Source of the DNA: Corallium rubrum
Taxonomy: Eukaryota; Cnidaria; Anthozoa; Scleralcyonacea; Coralliidae
Length of the DNA stretch: 64,000 bases
Reading direction: 5' to 3'
Assembly: GCA_964035015.1 (NCBI GenBank)
Contig: OZ035998.1
Span: 32,592,628 to 32,656,627 of the forward strand
The notes under the pieces were generated by a model, which searched no databases, was not told the DNA's origin, and was given only the letters and a program-made list of their open reading frames with translations. This document shows positions 24,412 through 34,540 of this stretch, one piece after another. A program made the translations under genes and the position numbers. The stretch's first letter is position 1. Each line of letters begins with the position of its first letter.

Positions 24412-24570
24412 AAGTGGGCTTACCTCAAATCTTGATGGTCGCTACGTATACTGTCAGTTTCACGCTGGGTGATCTTGACAGTAAACTGACAGTAGCGACC
24501 ATCAAGTTTTGAGGTAAGCCCACTTATTGTACTTTTGCTCTATCTTTACGGTATTGAGCACTTTTCGACA
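24168..24570. repeat. Paired TA-linked hairpin cassettes C and D
   Basis: The block is roughly mirror-symmetric. On the left: GTGCTCAATACCATAACGG, TAGAGCGAATATAGT, then GGGCTTACCTCAAAA and a hairpin (about 24231-24355). In the middle: (TA)n at 24356-24406. On the right: a second hairpin (about 24415-24520) opening with GTGGGCTTACCTCAAA, then TTTTGCTCTATCTTTACGG and TATTGAGCAC. The two hairpins share GTCAGTTTCAC but differ elsewhere. Confidence 0.85.
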
Positions 24571-24594
24571 TTTCGCGAACAACACTTTGTTTGT

Positions 24595-24597
<3 letters not shown>

Positions 24598-24662
<65 letters not shown>

Positions 24663-24735
24663 CACCTCGCATTTTCAACGGTTGCTTTCAAATCAACAGT
24701 TGAAAGTGCGAGGTGTCTCAGTAAGCCCGATTTTT
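24598..24735. repeat. (TA)n and hairpin cassette E
   Basis: (TA)n (about 24598-24658) is followed by an inverted repeat 24659-24719 (GAGACACCTCGCA...), then AGTAAGCCCG. It keeps only part of the conserved GAGGTAAGCCC base of the other cassettes. Confidence 0.7.
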
Positions 24736-24815
24736 ACATAAATTATATACCTTTTCCTTTTGATTTTCCCTCTTGTTTAACCACACGACGGCGCAAGAAT
24801 CAGTGTCAAAAATGT

Positions 24816-25835
24816 TCACTCAACGTTCTTTTTATTTCCAATTTCCTCCAGTTGGTTCTCTTCCCGTACCACTACTTGACGATTGACTTTCAGAGTTCCA
24901 ACCCTATTCTTTCGCCTGGGCAGAGTAAAGCGATACTCCCTTGTCAAGATCAAAACAAGGATCGGATTAATGGCAGACGAGGAATAATAGCATATACCGA
25001 TGAACGAGAACGTAACCAGGTAACGGGTAGCATCGATGACTTCGTAGATGGTGCATAGCGTGAAGATAGCAAGAGGAACGAATGATATCCAGGATACGGT
25101 TATCAACAGGCATAGCAAGATCGAGAGATTTCGACTTTTCCTGCTCGTTCTCTCTTCTTCGCTGCTGCTGACATTCAACGTGTTCTTGAGCTTTCTGATT
25201 ATGGTGCTGTAAGAGACTGTCGCAACGACCATGGGTAAGAGCAGCATGGCACTGGTAAACGTGAGGTGGACCCTTTGTATCGTGCGGTTGGTATAAACAG
25301 GCTCGCATGTCCCCAATTTCGGAAATATCTTAAAAATGAAGCCAAATGGCAGGGATATCAGGAGATAGCTGTTCAACCAGATTACTGCAACCATCATCAA
25401 ACAACTGCGCTTCGAGATTGATACATGCGGGTATTTGACGATCTGTTTTACTCTCACCAAGGCCAAGATCGCGATAGACTGCATGGTCGCGCAATGGAAG
25501 GTTTCCCGAATGGGTATTACAAATGCGCAGGTGAACTGACTGATATTCAGGCCGGTAGTGTACTCGACAATGTTGATCGGAAGTGAGAACAAGACCACGC
25601 CCAAGTCAGCCATGGCTAGGCTGAGCACGAAGTAGTTGCTCGAGTGTTTGAGCTGGTTTAGTTTCCTCGCGCCGTTGCACAGTATTGTAAGATTTGCCAG
25701 AGTACCGACGACAATAATGAAGCAGTAGGGCACATATTCGATCTTTCTGAAATTTTCTTTTACCTCGAGAACTAAGTTCAACCAACCCGAGTCTGTCCCA
25801 TTCGGTGCTGTAAGGTTTGTTGTGTTATTGGCCAT
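24816..25835 (-). CDS. Rhodopsin-like (class A) G protein-coupled receptor, intronless
   Basis: Predicted 339-residue seven-helix receptor that would signal from the plasma membrane through G proteins; ligand unknown. I start at the ATG whose A is 25835 (context AAACATGGCC, a good Kozak match) instead of the in-frame ATG 24 codons upstream. The short N-terminus has sequons at N3, N4, N7 and N12. Landmarks: GTLANL in helix 1 (N48), LAMAD in helix 2 (D77), the conserved disulfide pair C103 and C177, W153 in helix 4, P201 and Y209 in helix 5, P254 in helix 6, NP at 290-291 in helix 7. Three microswitches are altered: DRY reads VRV (R128 kept), CWxP reads SFVP, and NPxxY reads NPILV. A basic cytoplasmic tail follows. 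Single-exon, lineage-expanded class A receptors are common in cnidarians. I cannot name a subfamily. TA-linked hairpins lie 80-650 bp past the stop. Confidence 0.93.
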   Translation of the reverse strand: MANNTTNLTAPNGTDSGWLNLVLEVKENFRKIEYVPYCFIIVVGTLANLTILCNGARKLNQLKHSSNYFVLSLAMADLGVVLFSLPINIVEYTTGLNISQFTCAFVIPIRETFHCATMQSIAILALVRVKQIVKYPHVSISKRSCLMMVAVIWLNSYLLISLPFGFIFKIFPKLGTCEPVYTNRTIQRVHLTFTSAMLLLPMVVATVSYSTIIRKLKNTLNVSSSEEERTSRKSRNLSILLCLLITVSWISFVPLAIFTLCTIYEVIDATRYLVTFSFIGICYYSSSAINPILVLILTREYRFTLPRRKNRVGTLKVNRQVVVREENQLEEIGNKKNVE

Positions 25836-26147
25836 GTTTCTGTTCTTCTTGATAAGGTTGACCCTTGAAGAAGACAAATATATATGTGAATACTTAACAA
25901 TGCACAATTGGAATGTCTTTATTTACACCGCTTGCCCCGGTTTGTTGAGACAACCCTACAGCAGTTTGTTTACACGTTTATAACAATTAAGTTGAGTTGT
26001 AATCAACAAGCCTATCGCACGTTGTTCGGACAACTTGTTGTAACCAATATTTACCCATGCATCCTCAAGCTTGAGACGCATGTTGTACTTAGTCTCTCCC
26101 GTGCTTCGAGGGTTTTCCCCTGCGTAAAATCAGTGTAGTCGTAGGTC
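25836..26147. other. Upstream of GPCR gene, nothing recognised
   Basis: Contains the possible alternative upstream ATG (25907). Near 26095-26125 is a CTTCGAGGGTTTTCCCCTGC stretch resembling the tail of the 5S-derived SINE piece at 45.9 kb. No TATA box chosen. Confidence 0.45.
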
Positions 26148-26437
26148 TTAATCAATAGAGATATGGTCTGAAAACTTGGCAATTTCAAAGCGCCTATATT
26201 AATAATGAGCTGTGATTTTTTGTTGAACCGTACCTTACACCATGCACATCTTTTGTTTTAGGTTTATTAATATCTATAGCACGTTCAGTGATCGAACTGA
26301 AACATTGTTATTGGATAATTTGTTCATTATGCTACAATACAATGGGTTCAGTGACCGTGCACCGCGCAAAAAAATGCATCAAGGCGAACAAAAAGATAGA
26401 ACAGTTAGCTTAGTTTCCAGACCATATTTTGAATGAC
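26148..26437. mobile_element. MITE, GATATGGTCTGGAAAC family, copy 1
   Basis: The ends TTAATCAATAGAGATATGGT and (inverted) CATTCAAAATATGGTCTGGA are partial inverted repeats. The body matches the intact copy at 39440-39733 (GAACCGTACCTTACACC, AAAAATGCAT..GGCGAACAAA). Confidence 0.75.
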
Positions 26438-26449
26438 CATGGGGGGTGT

Positions 26450-26525
26450 TCACATGAGGCCGGCCTTTTGATCGGCCTGAATTTTGCATTTCAGTTCTTG
26501 TTTACATGACGCCGGCCTTGAAACT
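26450..26525. mobile_element. Short GCCGGCC element fragment
   Basis: TTCACATGAGGCCGGCCTTTT and TTTACATGACGCCGGCCTTG repeat in direct orientation around TCGGCCTGAA, in the style of the GTTTACATGA termini elsewhere in the window. Confidence 0.45.
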
Positions 26526-26579
26526 ATATAGGCTTGGTTTAACTGTTACTTCAGGATTTGTATCAATTGCCTTACAGCG

Positions 26580-26820
26580 CGTGAGGAAGGAAGGAAGGAA
26601 GGAAGGAAGGAAGGAAGGAAGGAAGGAAGGAAGGAAGGAAGGAAGGAAGGAAGGAAGGAAGGAGGGAGGGAGGGAGGGAGGGAGGGAGGGAGGAGGGAGG
26701 GAGGGAGGAAGGAAGGAAGGAAGGAAGGAAGGAAGGAAGGAAGGAAGGAAGGAAGGAAGGAAGGAAGGGAGGAAAGGAGGGAGGGAGGGAGGAAGGGAGG
26801 GAGGAAGGGAGGGAGGGAGT
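26580..26820. repeat. (GGAA)n/(GGGA)n microsatellite
   Basis: Purine array with GGAA blocks either side of GGGA blocks. Confidence 0.97.
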
Positions 26821-27313
26821 GAGTTATATACAGATATATGCCTCTCTAAGAGGTATATATACAGATATAGAACTCTTCAAGAGGTATATATCTGCATTTA
26901 TATCACGATTGAGTCGGTTTTCTTTGATGTACCGCGGTGTATATACAGGTTATATCCCGTGCATAAATAATTAGATAAAACTTGTGGATATAACTCGAAA
27001 AATCTTGATCGAAACTCTTCGAAATCGACGAAAACTTATATCCCGCGTTCTCGGTATATAACCTATACATATACCTCTTACTAGTATATACATATACATC
27101 CCGTGAATTTTCAAATAAGCAATATCATTGCGAGTAGAGTACACTGGTAGCGCCCGCAATCGAGAAGTAGGTTACGCTGAACCCGCTTGCCTAAACGAGA
27201 GGCAACTTATCTCAAGAATTTATTGCAGTTTGCCTAGAACATAAAATGCTTTGTGCCAGATACATTCCCTCGAGGCCTACGGCCCCTCGCGGTATATAAC
27301 TCTTACCTATCAA
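26821..27313. other. Intergenic with GAGGTATATA repeats
   Basis: AGAGGTATATATACAGATAT-type words recur in both orientations (26828-26900 and again near 27050-27090). No gene recognised. Confidence 0.5.
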
Positions 27314-27586
27314 GGTGCTGTTACACAAAGCGATTTTCCTGGCAACTTGCAACAAATTTAAATATGGAAAAAATTGCAACTTGCGTTCAGCAACTTGCGA
27401 TTTTTGTTGTAAGTTGCAGCAAAAAGTAGAACCCATCCAACTTTTCTTGCAACTTGCAACACGGCAAAAATGACAAAATCGCAAATTGCTCCGGGGTGTT
27501 ACACGGTGTGATTTGTATGCAACTTACAACACTCAGTGATTTGTTGCAAGTTGCAAGAAAAATCGCATCATGTAACAGCACCTTAA
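27310..27586. mobile_element. TTAA-type MITE with TTGCAACTTGCAAC arrays
   Basis: AAGGTGCTGTTACA opens the left end and the inverted TGTAACAGCACCTT closes the right, where TTAA follows (27583-27586); the left target reads TCAA. TTGCAA/GTTGCA words occur about eight times inside, plus an internal GGTGTTACACGG copy of the terminus. Confidence 0.8.
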
Positions 27587-27833
27587 GACAAGGTATGGAT
27601 CGTCTTCACTCACGTGATCGGTGGCCACATTGGGGTAGTGAAACAATACGAATTATTTGAATAATAAGAATAGAGCTAAATTCCCATAGGATAAACATGG
27701 TACACCAATATAGCCCGCCATTTCATTGTTTTGGTACACCAATATGGCCGCCGTGACGTCAGATGAAAACGATCTATTGAGTTTGAAAGGTGAAAGTACT
27801 TCAGTTCAGTCTACCAGGCGACCTGAGATTAGG
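27587..27833. other. Intergenic spacer
   Basis: Nothing recognised. Confidence 0.4.
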
Positions 27834-27974
<141 letters not shown>

Positions 27975-28122
27975 ACTTGTGGTATAGCTGCAGCAAATAG
28001 CACCACTGTTACAACATGTTCGCAGACTTGTTATACGCGAGCCTGTATAGCAAAGATATCTTGTTGACAGGGCTGCAAGATTTTTACAAGTGTCTAACAT
28101 GTCCACTGCAGTAGAAATTAAA

Positions 28123-28125
28123 TAG

Positions 28126-28199
<74 letters not shown>
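28123..28199. repeat. (TA)n microsatellite
   Basis: Perfect dinucleotide array. Confidence 0.97.
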
Positions 28200-28205
<6 letters not shown>

Positions 28206-28718
28206 GACTAATATCTACCATTCATGAATGGATAGCCATATACGAGTCATGTCTTGGATTTTAGTTATCTTAATTTGGGATAAGCTTTTTTACAGGAAGA
28301 TTTTAATTCTAATAAAAGTAATTAAGATCACACAGATAAAACCTCGTAATGCAAATTTACATCAACTTGCGAATCGAGTTTCTCAGCTTAAACAGCTTAA
28401 ATCTTAAACATTGTTGATCAAACTTGAACAATTTAATAGATGTCAGACGTGTGAATTCGATAAGTCACATAAATATTCGCGTCCGAATTCATATGCATGT
28501 GTGGACTTACATCGGCTTGTTTTAAGTTCGCGTTGTAAATGCCTATACAGTTCGGCCTCATTTCGGCTCTGTTCTATGATTACAACAAATTTGTATTAGG
28601 AAGTAGTATATCCATTTCCATTTTTGATAATTTGGTAGGAACGAACTTGGTTTGACCAAAGATTGCTCTCAAACCTGATTTCCAATACTTTTAAAACGTG
28701 TGTCATAATATTTTGCCA
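28200..28718. other. Intergenic, nothing recognised
   Basis: AT-rich, no gene supported. Confidence 0.5.
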
Positions 28719-28990
28719 ACCAGGGTCTTGGGTTGGGGGGGGGGGCAAGAACCTCAATCTCCTAGGGGATCCGGAGGGGCGCCCCCCCCCCGCCTACTCC
28801 CTGCATTTTAGGCGAGTATTTAAGAGTAATCTGAAAGCCATAAATTACATAATTTTGTTGAAATCAAACCAGAACAATATAACCAGAATGATACACGTCA
28901 GAATATCTTTAGATTTAGTTATAAACAAGTCGTAAATGTAAAAAAACAAGTTGGAGGCATTTTGTATAGACCCTTAATATTGTAATTTAT
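28719..28990 (-). mobile_element. Truncated hAT-like element (CAGTGGCGTAGCC family)
   Basis: Matches the reverse complement of 47720-47960 and the inner right end of that element (CCAGGGTCTTGGGTTGGGG). The CAGTGGCG terminus itself is missing. Confidence 0.65.
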
Positions 28991-29008
28991 AGCATATGCA
29001 TATGCCTG

Positions 29009-29009
<1 letters not shown>

Positions 29010-29056
<47 letters not shown>
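29010..29056. repeat. (TA)n microsatellite
   Basis: Perfect array. Confidence 0.95.
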
Positions 29057-29734
29057 CATTACTATACTAGTCTACTCCCTTGGCCTTAAAACAACTGTCT
29101 TAAACAAGCGGTCTTAAACAACGGGATATTTAGCAACTGTGACTGGTAATCCGCTTGCTCACGTCTCTTCGTTTAATAAACTGAGAAGTTAAGTAAACTG
29201 GTGCATGGTGCCCTGCTGGCAGAGGTCTCTCTACAGGAAAGACCTCTGCAAACATCCGACACTTTTCCTGTCGTGCATGCGCGAAGTTACCTTGGCAACG
29301 AAATTCAGAACTCCGATTGATATGCGTGAACATCACGAGGCAATATAGCCGAGTGTTTCACCAGCTCTTTGGGTCGTCTTGTAATTCTCAAGCACTGTAA
29401 ACAACTTTATACTGACTCTGTGACAAAGTTTTCCTATTTCTTTACGGAAATAATGTTTTGAATAGTAAATAAAGACATAAAACAGGGTTATAGAAGCTCA
29501 ACTGGCTCAGCAACGCTGATTGTTACACTCTAGCGCCATCACGTAAAAACTCGTTAGTCATTGCGTAAGCACGCTCAGTAGCAAGTCGGAATGTGTGTTG
29601 CACCAAACCTGTTTTCAAAACTGGTTTGACATGTCCAAGATCATGGACGGCGGCTACATCAAACAAAACGTCGGATATTGCAGATACACTGATTTAAATG
29701 CAAGAATTGCATCTCGATAACAGAGTTGCAATTT
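29057..29734. other. Intergenic, nothing recognised
   Basis: Includes a 10-bp hairpin (GCAGAGGTCT / AGACCTCTGC, 29219-29250). No gene supported. Confidence 0.5.
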
Positions 29735-30200
29735 AACGGGTAATCATTTCAGGTCTTGCAAAACAGAAGTAATATGATCATATTTACTAGTTCCCGTCAC
29801 AATGCGTGCTGCAAAATTCTGTACCGTCTGTAACTTATGTAAATTTTTTTCTGAGGTATTAGAGTAATTAGACCATACCAAAACATTTTACTAAAAACTA
29901 AAGTATTAATTATTGTAATAAGAGTATTCCTATTAAATGCATGCTTAACAAGATTTATCTGGCCTAAAATCGACATACAAGAAGATAGAGTTTTTGTAAT
30001 ATGTTCATCAAAACTGAGGTTGTGATCGAAAATTACACACCGAGGTCCTATAGGGTTGGATTTCTTTCCTAATAATGTTAGTTACGTAGGTTTAATGACA
30101 TTTGTCGACTGCCATAAACCTTTAGCTTTATTTTCTTTGGATTCAAGAGTAGACTGTTATCAAAACACCAGTTTCGTATCCGAACGAGGTCATCATTAAT
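29735..30200 (-). pseudogene. LINE RT C-terminal remnant
   Basis: The minus strand gives, across several frames, WCFDNSLLLNPKKIKL, DEHITKTLSSCMS, GQINLVKHAFNRNTL and INTLVFSKMFWYGL. The same order occurs in the LINE at 63.4-63.8 kb (NSLLINPGKNKFL, DEHISKLTSSCMS), so both belong to one family. Many stops and indels; not functional. Confidence 0.75.
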
Positions 30201-30202
30201 TA

Positions 30203-31105
30203 ATTTATAATAATAATAATAATAGATGGTTTATTAAAAATACTTTCGCACTTAGCGTGAATTGCCGTATTTTTACAATGCTAAAACAATAAAAGTAACA
30301 ATTTAAAAAGTTTCGCGGAACAGGTATTACGATATTAAATAGATAAATTACAATAACTAATTCAGCTATAATACAAAGGGACAACAATTTATAAAAGCTA
30401 AGCTACAAATATTAAGACAATCAGTATTTACAGTTCGATGAACACATTGATGGGAAGAAACTCTTCTTGAGCCTGTCGGTTCTGCATCTAAAGAGGCTAT
30501 AATGACTGGTGTATCGTAACGCTCTACCGTGTGACGCGGCCCGGGTCGGAGGTAGGAGATGGTTGAGGCGTGAGGATGGTACAGAACTTTTGTTCAGGAT
30601 TTTCATGCAAAGAACGTCACGGCGATCAGACAGGCTAGGAAGAGCAGAGGTTTTAAGGGCAGCGGAGTAAGACAGATATGGATAGAGAATACGTAAAGCA
30701 CGACTCTGTATCTTTTCTAGCTTGTCTGAGAGGTAGAGGGGGATGAAAGTACTCCAGACCGCGCAACAATATTCAAGAATAGATCTAATAAGTGAAGTGT
30801 ATATAGTTATGAGGTCTTGAGCTGGAACGCCGGAGTTGCATAACAGTTCTGCCAGGGATTGGAAATGAAATATTCGTGTAGACACACATACCACCACCCA
30901 CTTTGGACACACGGTCGAGTCGATAGATGTTATAGCCGGATATAAAGGATAAAGGATAAAGGACTGGGGGCTAATCTTCCTTATCCATATTTCAGCATCA
31001 CTAACGGAGTTATCAAGCCAGGTATCGCTGATAGTCAGAATATCAAACTTATGCTTCGTCAATGCTTCATTCACAAAAATAAAGTTATTTCGATTCTTAA
31101 TAAAA
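30203..31105 (-). pseudogene. Internally deleted LINE (endonuclease start fused to RT end)
   Basis: One 217-codon open frame (31074-30421) begins with the N-terminus of an AP-type endonuclease (HKFDILTISDTWLDNSVSDA) and jumps to the C-terminal RT region (LIRSILEYCCAVW, KLEKIQSRALRILYP, LPSLSDRRDVLC), ending near MCSSNCKY. A full LINE ORF2 has several hundred residues between these, so most of the endonuclease and all RT catalytic motifs are gone. The 3' end reaches an (ATT)n tail at about 30203-30225 beside the other LINE. Confidence 0.8.
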
Positions 31106-31140
31106 ATTAAATGGACAATTTTAATATTGAACTCTGAAAG

Positions 31141-31462
31141 TGCCTATATCATGGTTGGGGATATTACATATTTAGGATATCTAGAACCTACTGAGAAGAT
31201 TTGTGATATATCTCCCTTTTCTAAAATTTCATCTTCATGAACATTTTCGCTGTTGAAGTTGACGGAAGTGATGTCAAAGCAGGAATTTGTCTATATAAAA
31301 ACCACTTTACAGATTCCTGCGTAGACGTCACTTCCGTCAAGTTTAACAGCGAAAAAGTCCATGAAGATAAAATTTTAGAAAAGGAAGATCGATATATTAC
31401 AAATCTTCTCAGAATGTTCCAAATATCCTAAATATATAAAAACCCCAACCATGATAGAGGCA
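31141..31462. mobile_element. Foldback MITE, copy 2 of 22.2 kb family
   Basis: Terminal TGCCTATATCATGGTTGGGG pairs with CCCCAACCATGATAGAGGCA. Inner AATTTCATCTTCATGAACAT and GTTGACGGAAGTGATGTCA match the first family member. Much of the length is arm. Confidence 0.8.
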
Positions 31463-31768
31463 CCCGAACACTTTCGGCTTTCCTTTCTCCTCGCGCTTCT
31501 TCTGATCTTGTGTTGGGGCCAGGGTTTGGTCCCCGCTAACCATTAGACGCATTAACTGAAAGTTAGATGTTGAATTTGGATAACGCTTGACTCTGGCTGA
31601 AAAGAATCCTTTACCATAGATATCTCAACTGAACCAACATGGCGGCCAACTTTGAAAGGTAAAGGTGAAACACAAAAACTGCAGACAGTTTCTTCAAGGA
31701 CGCTTGAAGTATAGCTATAGATAATGGAAGTTTGCTCGGCTTTGATCAGTCGAAGATATAATAATAGT
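31463..31768. other. Intergenic, nothing recognised
   Basis: No feature supported. Confidence 0.45.
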
Positions 31769-32575
31769 CATTTCTCTCAAGTACTGTTCTGCTGCTCAGT
31801 TTACTCGTTTATGAACTGGTGGAACTGTCTCAAGTGCTGTTCTGCTGCTTATTTTACTCATTTATTAACTGATGGAACTGTCTCAAGTGCTGTTCTGCTG
31901 CTTATTTTACTCGTTTATTAAAGTGCCACTAACCCCCAAAAATTTTTTTCGCAAATCTAAAAGCCGTTATTGAGTGGATTAGTCCAGTGAATAAATTATT
32001 GGTATTGGACATTTCTTTGGTCTTCTGTAGACCACCAAAGTTGCAAAAATTGGCATATGCATGTCCCATGGCGGAGAAGGAAAGGGAATGGGTATATTCC
32101 TGGTGTGACGTCAGACAAGCCAAACAAGGAGCTCATTTGAGCTCTGTCTGCTAAATGCATAGAATTTTTACATTGAGTTAGTTGGGAAAATGACTTTTCA
32201 ACTCAAAAAATTCTATGTATTCACCAGACAGAGCTCAAAGAGTTCCTTGTTTGACTTGTGTGACGTAACCACAGGAATATACCCATTCCCTTTCCTACTC
32301 CGCCATGGGACATGCAGATGCAACTTTGGACGTCTACAGAAGATCAACGAAACGTCCAATACCAATAATTTATTAACTGGCCTAATCCACTCAATAAGGG
32401 CTCTTAGATTTGCGAGAAAAAGTTTTTGGGGTTAGTGGCACTTTAACTGATGGAACTGTCTCAAGTGCTGTTCTGCTGCTCATTTTACTCGTTTATTAAC
32501 TGATGGAACTGTCTCAAGTACTAGTCTGCTGCTCATTTTACTCGTTTATGAACTGGTGGAACTGTCTCAGACAAA
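31769..32575. repeat. 54-bp minisatellite split by a transposon
   Basis: Units read CTCAAGTGCTGTTCTGCTGC then TTTTACTCGTTTATTAACTG then ATGGAACTGT. About three units lie at 31769-31921 and three more at 32447-32575, separated by the element at 31922-32442. The array has no open frame of interest. Confidence 0.85.
31918..32446. mobile_element. TTAA-target foldback MITE (Kolobok-like)
   Basis: TTAA is duplicated at 31918-31921 and 32443-32446. The element (31922-32442) begins AGTGCCACTAACCCCCAAAA and ends with its inverted partner; arms of about 240 bp almost meet. Removing it and one TTAA restores the minisatellite word TTTATTAACTGATGG found in neighbouring units. TTAA duplication is shared by Kolobok and piggyBac; the AG start argues for Kolobok, with modest certainty. 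Confidence 0.88.
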
Positions 32576-32722
32576 AAAATAAACTGCAATATTGCAGCGA
32601 TTCTAGTATCCGTATACTTCACTACTTTGTTTCGGCTATGTTTTTTCACTATACAACAAAGATTATCAGTACTACAAATATAGTATGTCCATGCAGTTCC
32701 ATTTTTAAGACGTGTACAGGTT

Positions 32723-33065
32723 ATACGAAACAGTGGCGCAACTAGGCGTCCTGGGGCCGGTGGGATTGATTACTTCGGGAGGCCTTTCCGATTTAGTGAC
32801 CGCATTTCTAGGGAGGTTCGGGGGCATGCTCCCCCGGAAATTTTTTGAACCTAGGGTCTCTGTTTTTGAAAATTTTTGATTTTCTAATGCTCTGAAATGC
32901 TATTTCCTGAATTTTGAGGGCAGTTATAACCATCAGAAATGGGGGTTCTATGGAACCTACGGATCTCGTCACAAAATGCTCGGGGCCCCTAATTAATTCC
33001 TTTTGCTCGGGGCCTGTGGGGTTTACCCACCCTTCCCAATAGGTAGTTGCGCCACTGATACGAAA
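32723..33065. mobile_element. hAT-type MITE with perfect 8-bp TSD
   Basis: ATACGAAA is duplicated at 32723-32730 and 33058-33065. The element begins CAGTGGCGCAACTAGG and ends GTAGTTGCGCCACTG. The interior GGGGGCATGCTCCCCCGG and GAAATGCTATTTCCTGA blocks are shared with the element at 47.6 kb. Confidence 0.9.
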
Positions 33066-33212
33066 CTTTGCTTAAACTTGACTTTAATTCCTTCTCAGTC
33101 GGCTTTAACTTAGCCGTAAAACTCCTATACAAATTGGAGTATTTACTTACTATACATTACATAATCAACTACATAATTTTACTTATAAGAGTACAGGTAA
33201 TGACAAATTAAA

Positions 33213-33287
<75 letters not shown>

Positions 33288-33682
33288 CTTACTAATTGTG
33301 AAAGAATTTGGAGGCTAACCTTCTTACATAACTTGAAATGACTACTTGGATGACTTTTAACTCAAACTCCCTTTAGTTCGAGTTAATATGCACCTTAACT
33401 TATAGTGTAAATTACAATAAATTTGAATATGTAAATTGGATATCCTTGTTGAGGCACTTAGCCACAACAAGACGTATAGCACTTTCTCAAGCCTGTTTCC
33501 ATTACTTTTAAAACGTGTGTCATGATATTACGGCTACAGTTTATTAAAATATTATTTAAGTTCTTTAGTGTAATAAAATCGTATACATAATCTACTACTT
33601 ATATATATAAATATAACTTGTCTTACATGCCATACAGTATATATGCTCTTCTTAATTTCTCTTTCATTTGGTATATATCCTA

Positions 33683-33748
<66 letters not shown>
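33066..33748. other. AT-rich spacer with two (TA)n tracts
   Basis: (TA)n at about 33214-33282 and 33686-33748. Nothing else recognised. Confidence 0.6.
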
Positions 33749-33750
<2 letters not shown>

Positions 33751-33916
33751 TCTTAAATGTATATATTCTACACTCGAATTTTCCTTCACCATAAATCCTT
33801 AGAACATGCTATGTAATCGAGTGAAATGCCCAATATCATTTATAATATACCTAATTCTCTCCTGGCATTACCACCTTATTATATATACAGAACTCGCGAT
33901 CAAGCTCTCGGCAACG

Positions 33917-33988
33917 GCCTCCGTGGCTCAGTGGTCAGAGCATTGCACTAGAATCGCAAGGTCGTGGGTTCAATTCCTGCCGGAGGGC
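33917..33988 (+). tRNA. tRNA-like sequence (SINE head or tRNA pseudogene), unit 1
   Basis: A 72-nt cloverleaf can be drawn: acceptor GCCTCCG with CGGAGGG (first pair G-G mismatched), D arm GCTC/GAGC, anticodon stem TTGCA/CGCAA (last pair mismatched) with loop CTAGAAT, T arm GTGGG/CCTGC with loop TTCAATT. A-box TGGCTCAGTGG and B-box GGTTCAATTCC are intact, so RNA polymerase III transcription is plausible. The loop position gives AGA (serine), but the long variable arm of serine tRNAs is absent, so I do not call it a functional tRNA-Ser. Confidence 0.45.
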
Positions 33989-34192
33989 CTGTGTAGTTGC
34001 ATTTTTCGCAACTGCTCCCGGTTTGGTCTTAAATGTATATATTCTACACTCGAATTTTCCTTCACCATAAATCCTTAGAACATGCTATGTAATCGAGTGA
34101 AATGCCCAATATCATTTATAATATACCTAATTCTCTCCTGGCATTACCACCTTATTATATATACAGAACTCGCGATCAAGCTCTCGGCAACG

Positions 34193-34264
34193 GCCTCCGT
34201 GGCTCAGTGGTCAGAGCATTGCACTAGAATCGCAAGGTCGTGGGTTCAATTCCTGCCGGAGGGC
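34193..34264 (+). tRNA. tRNA-like sequence, unit 2
   Basis: Same sequence as the unit 1 copy, 276 bp downstream. Confidence 0.45.
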
Positions 34265-34468
34265 CTGTGTAGTTGCATTTTTCGCAACTGCTCCCGGTTT
34301 GGTCTTAAATGTATATATTCTACACTCGAATTTTCCTCCACCATAAATCCTTAGAACATGCTATGTAATCGAGTGAAATGCCCAATATCATTTATAATAT
34401 ACCTAATTCTCTCCTGGCATTACCACCTTATTATATATACAGAACTCGCGATCAAGCTCTCGGCAACG

Positions 34469-34540
34469 GCCTCCGTGGCTCAGTGGTCAGAGCATTGCAC
34501 TAGAATCGCAAGGTCGTGGGTTCAATTCCTGCCGGAGGGC
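34469..34540 (+). tRNA. tRNA-like sequence, unit 3
   Basis: Same sequence as the unit 1 copy, 552 bp downstream. Confidence 0.45.

Noticed and set aside
25836-25907. Upstream ATG giving a 363-residue GPCR
   Set aside because: The added 24 residues are basic and unlike the glycosylated N-terminus; the internal ATG has the better Kozak context.
33917-33988. Functional tRNA-Ser(AGA)
   Set aside because: Serine tRNAs have a long variable arm, absent here; the first acceptor pair and one anticodon-stem pair are mismatched, and the sequence is part of a repeat.
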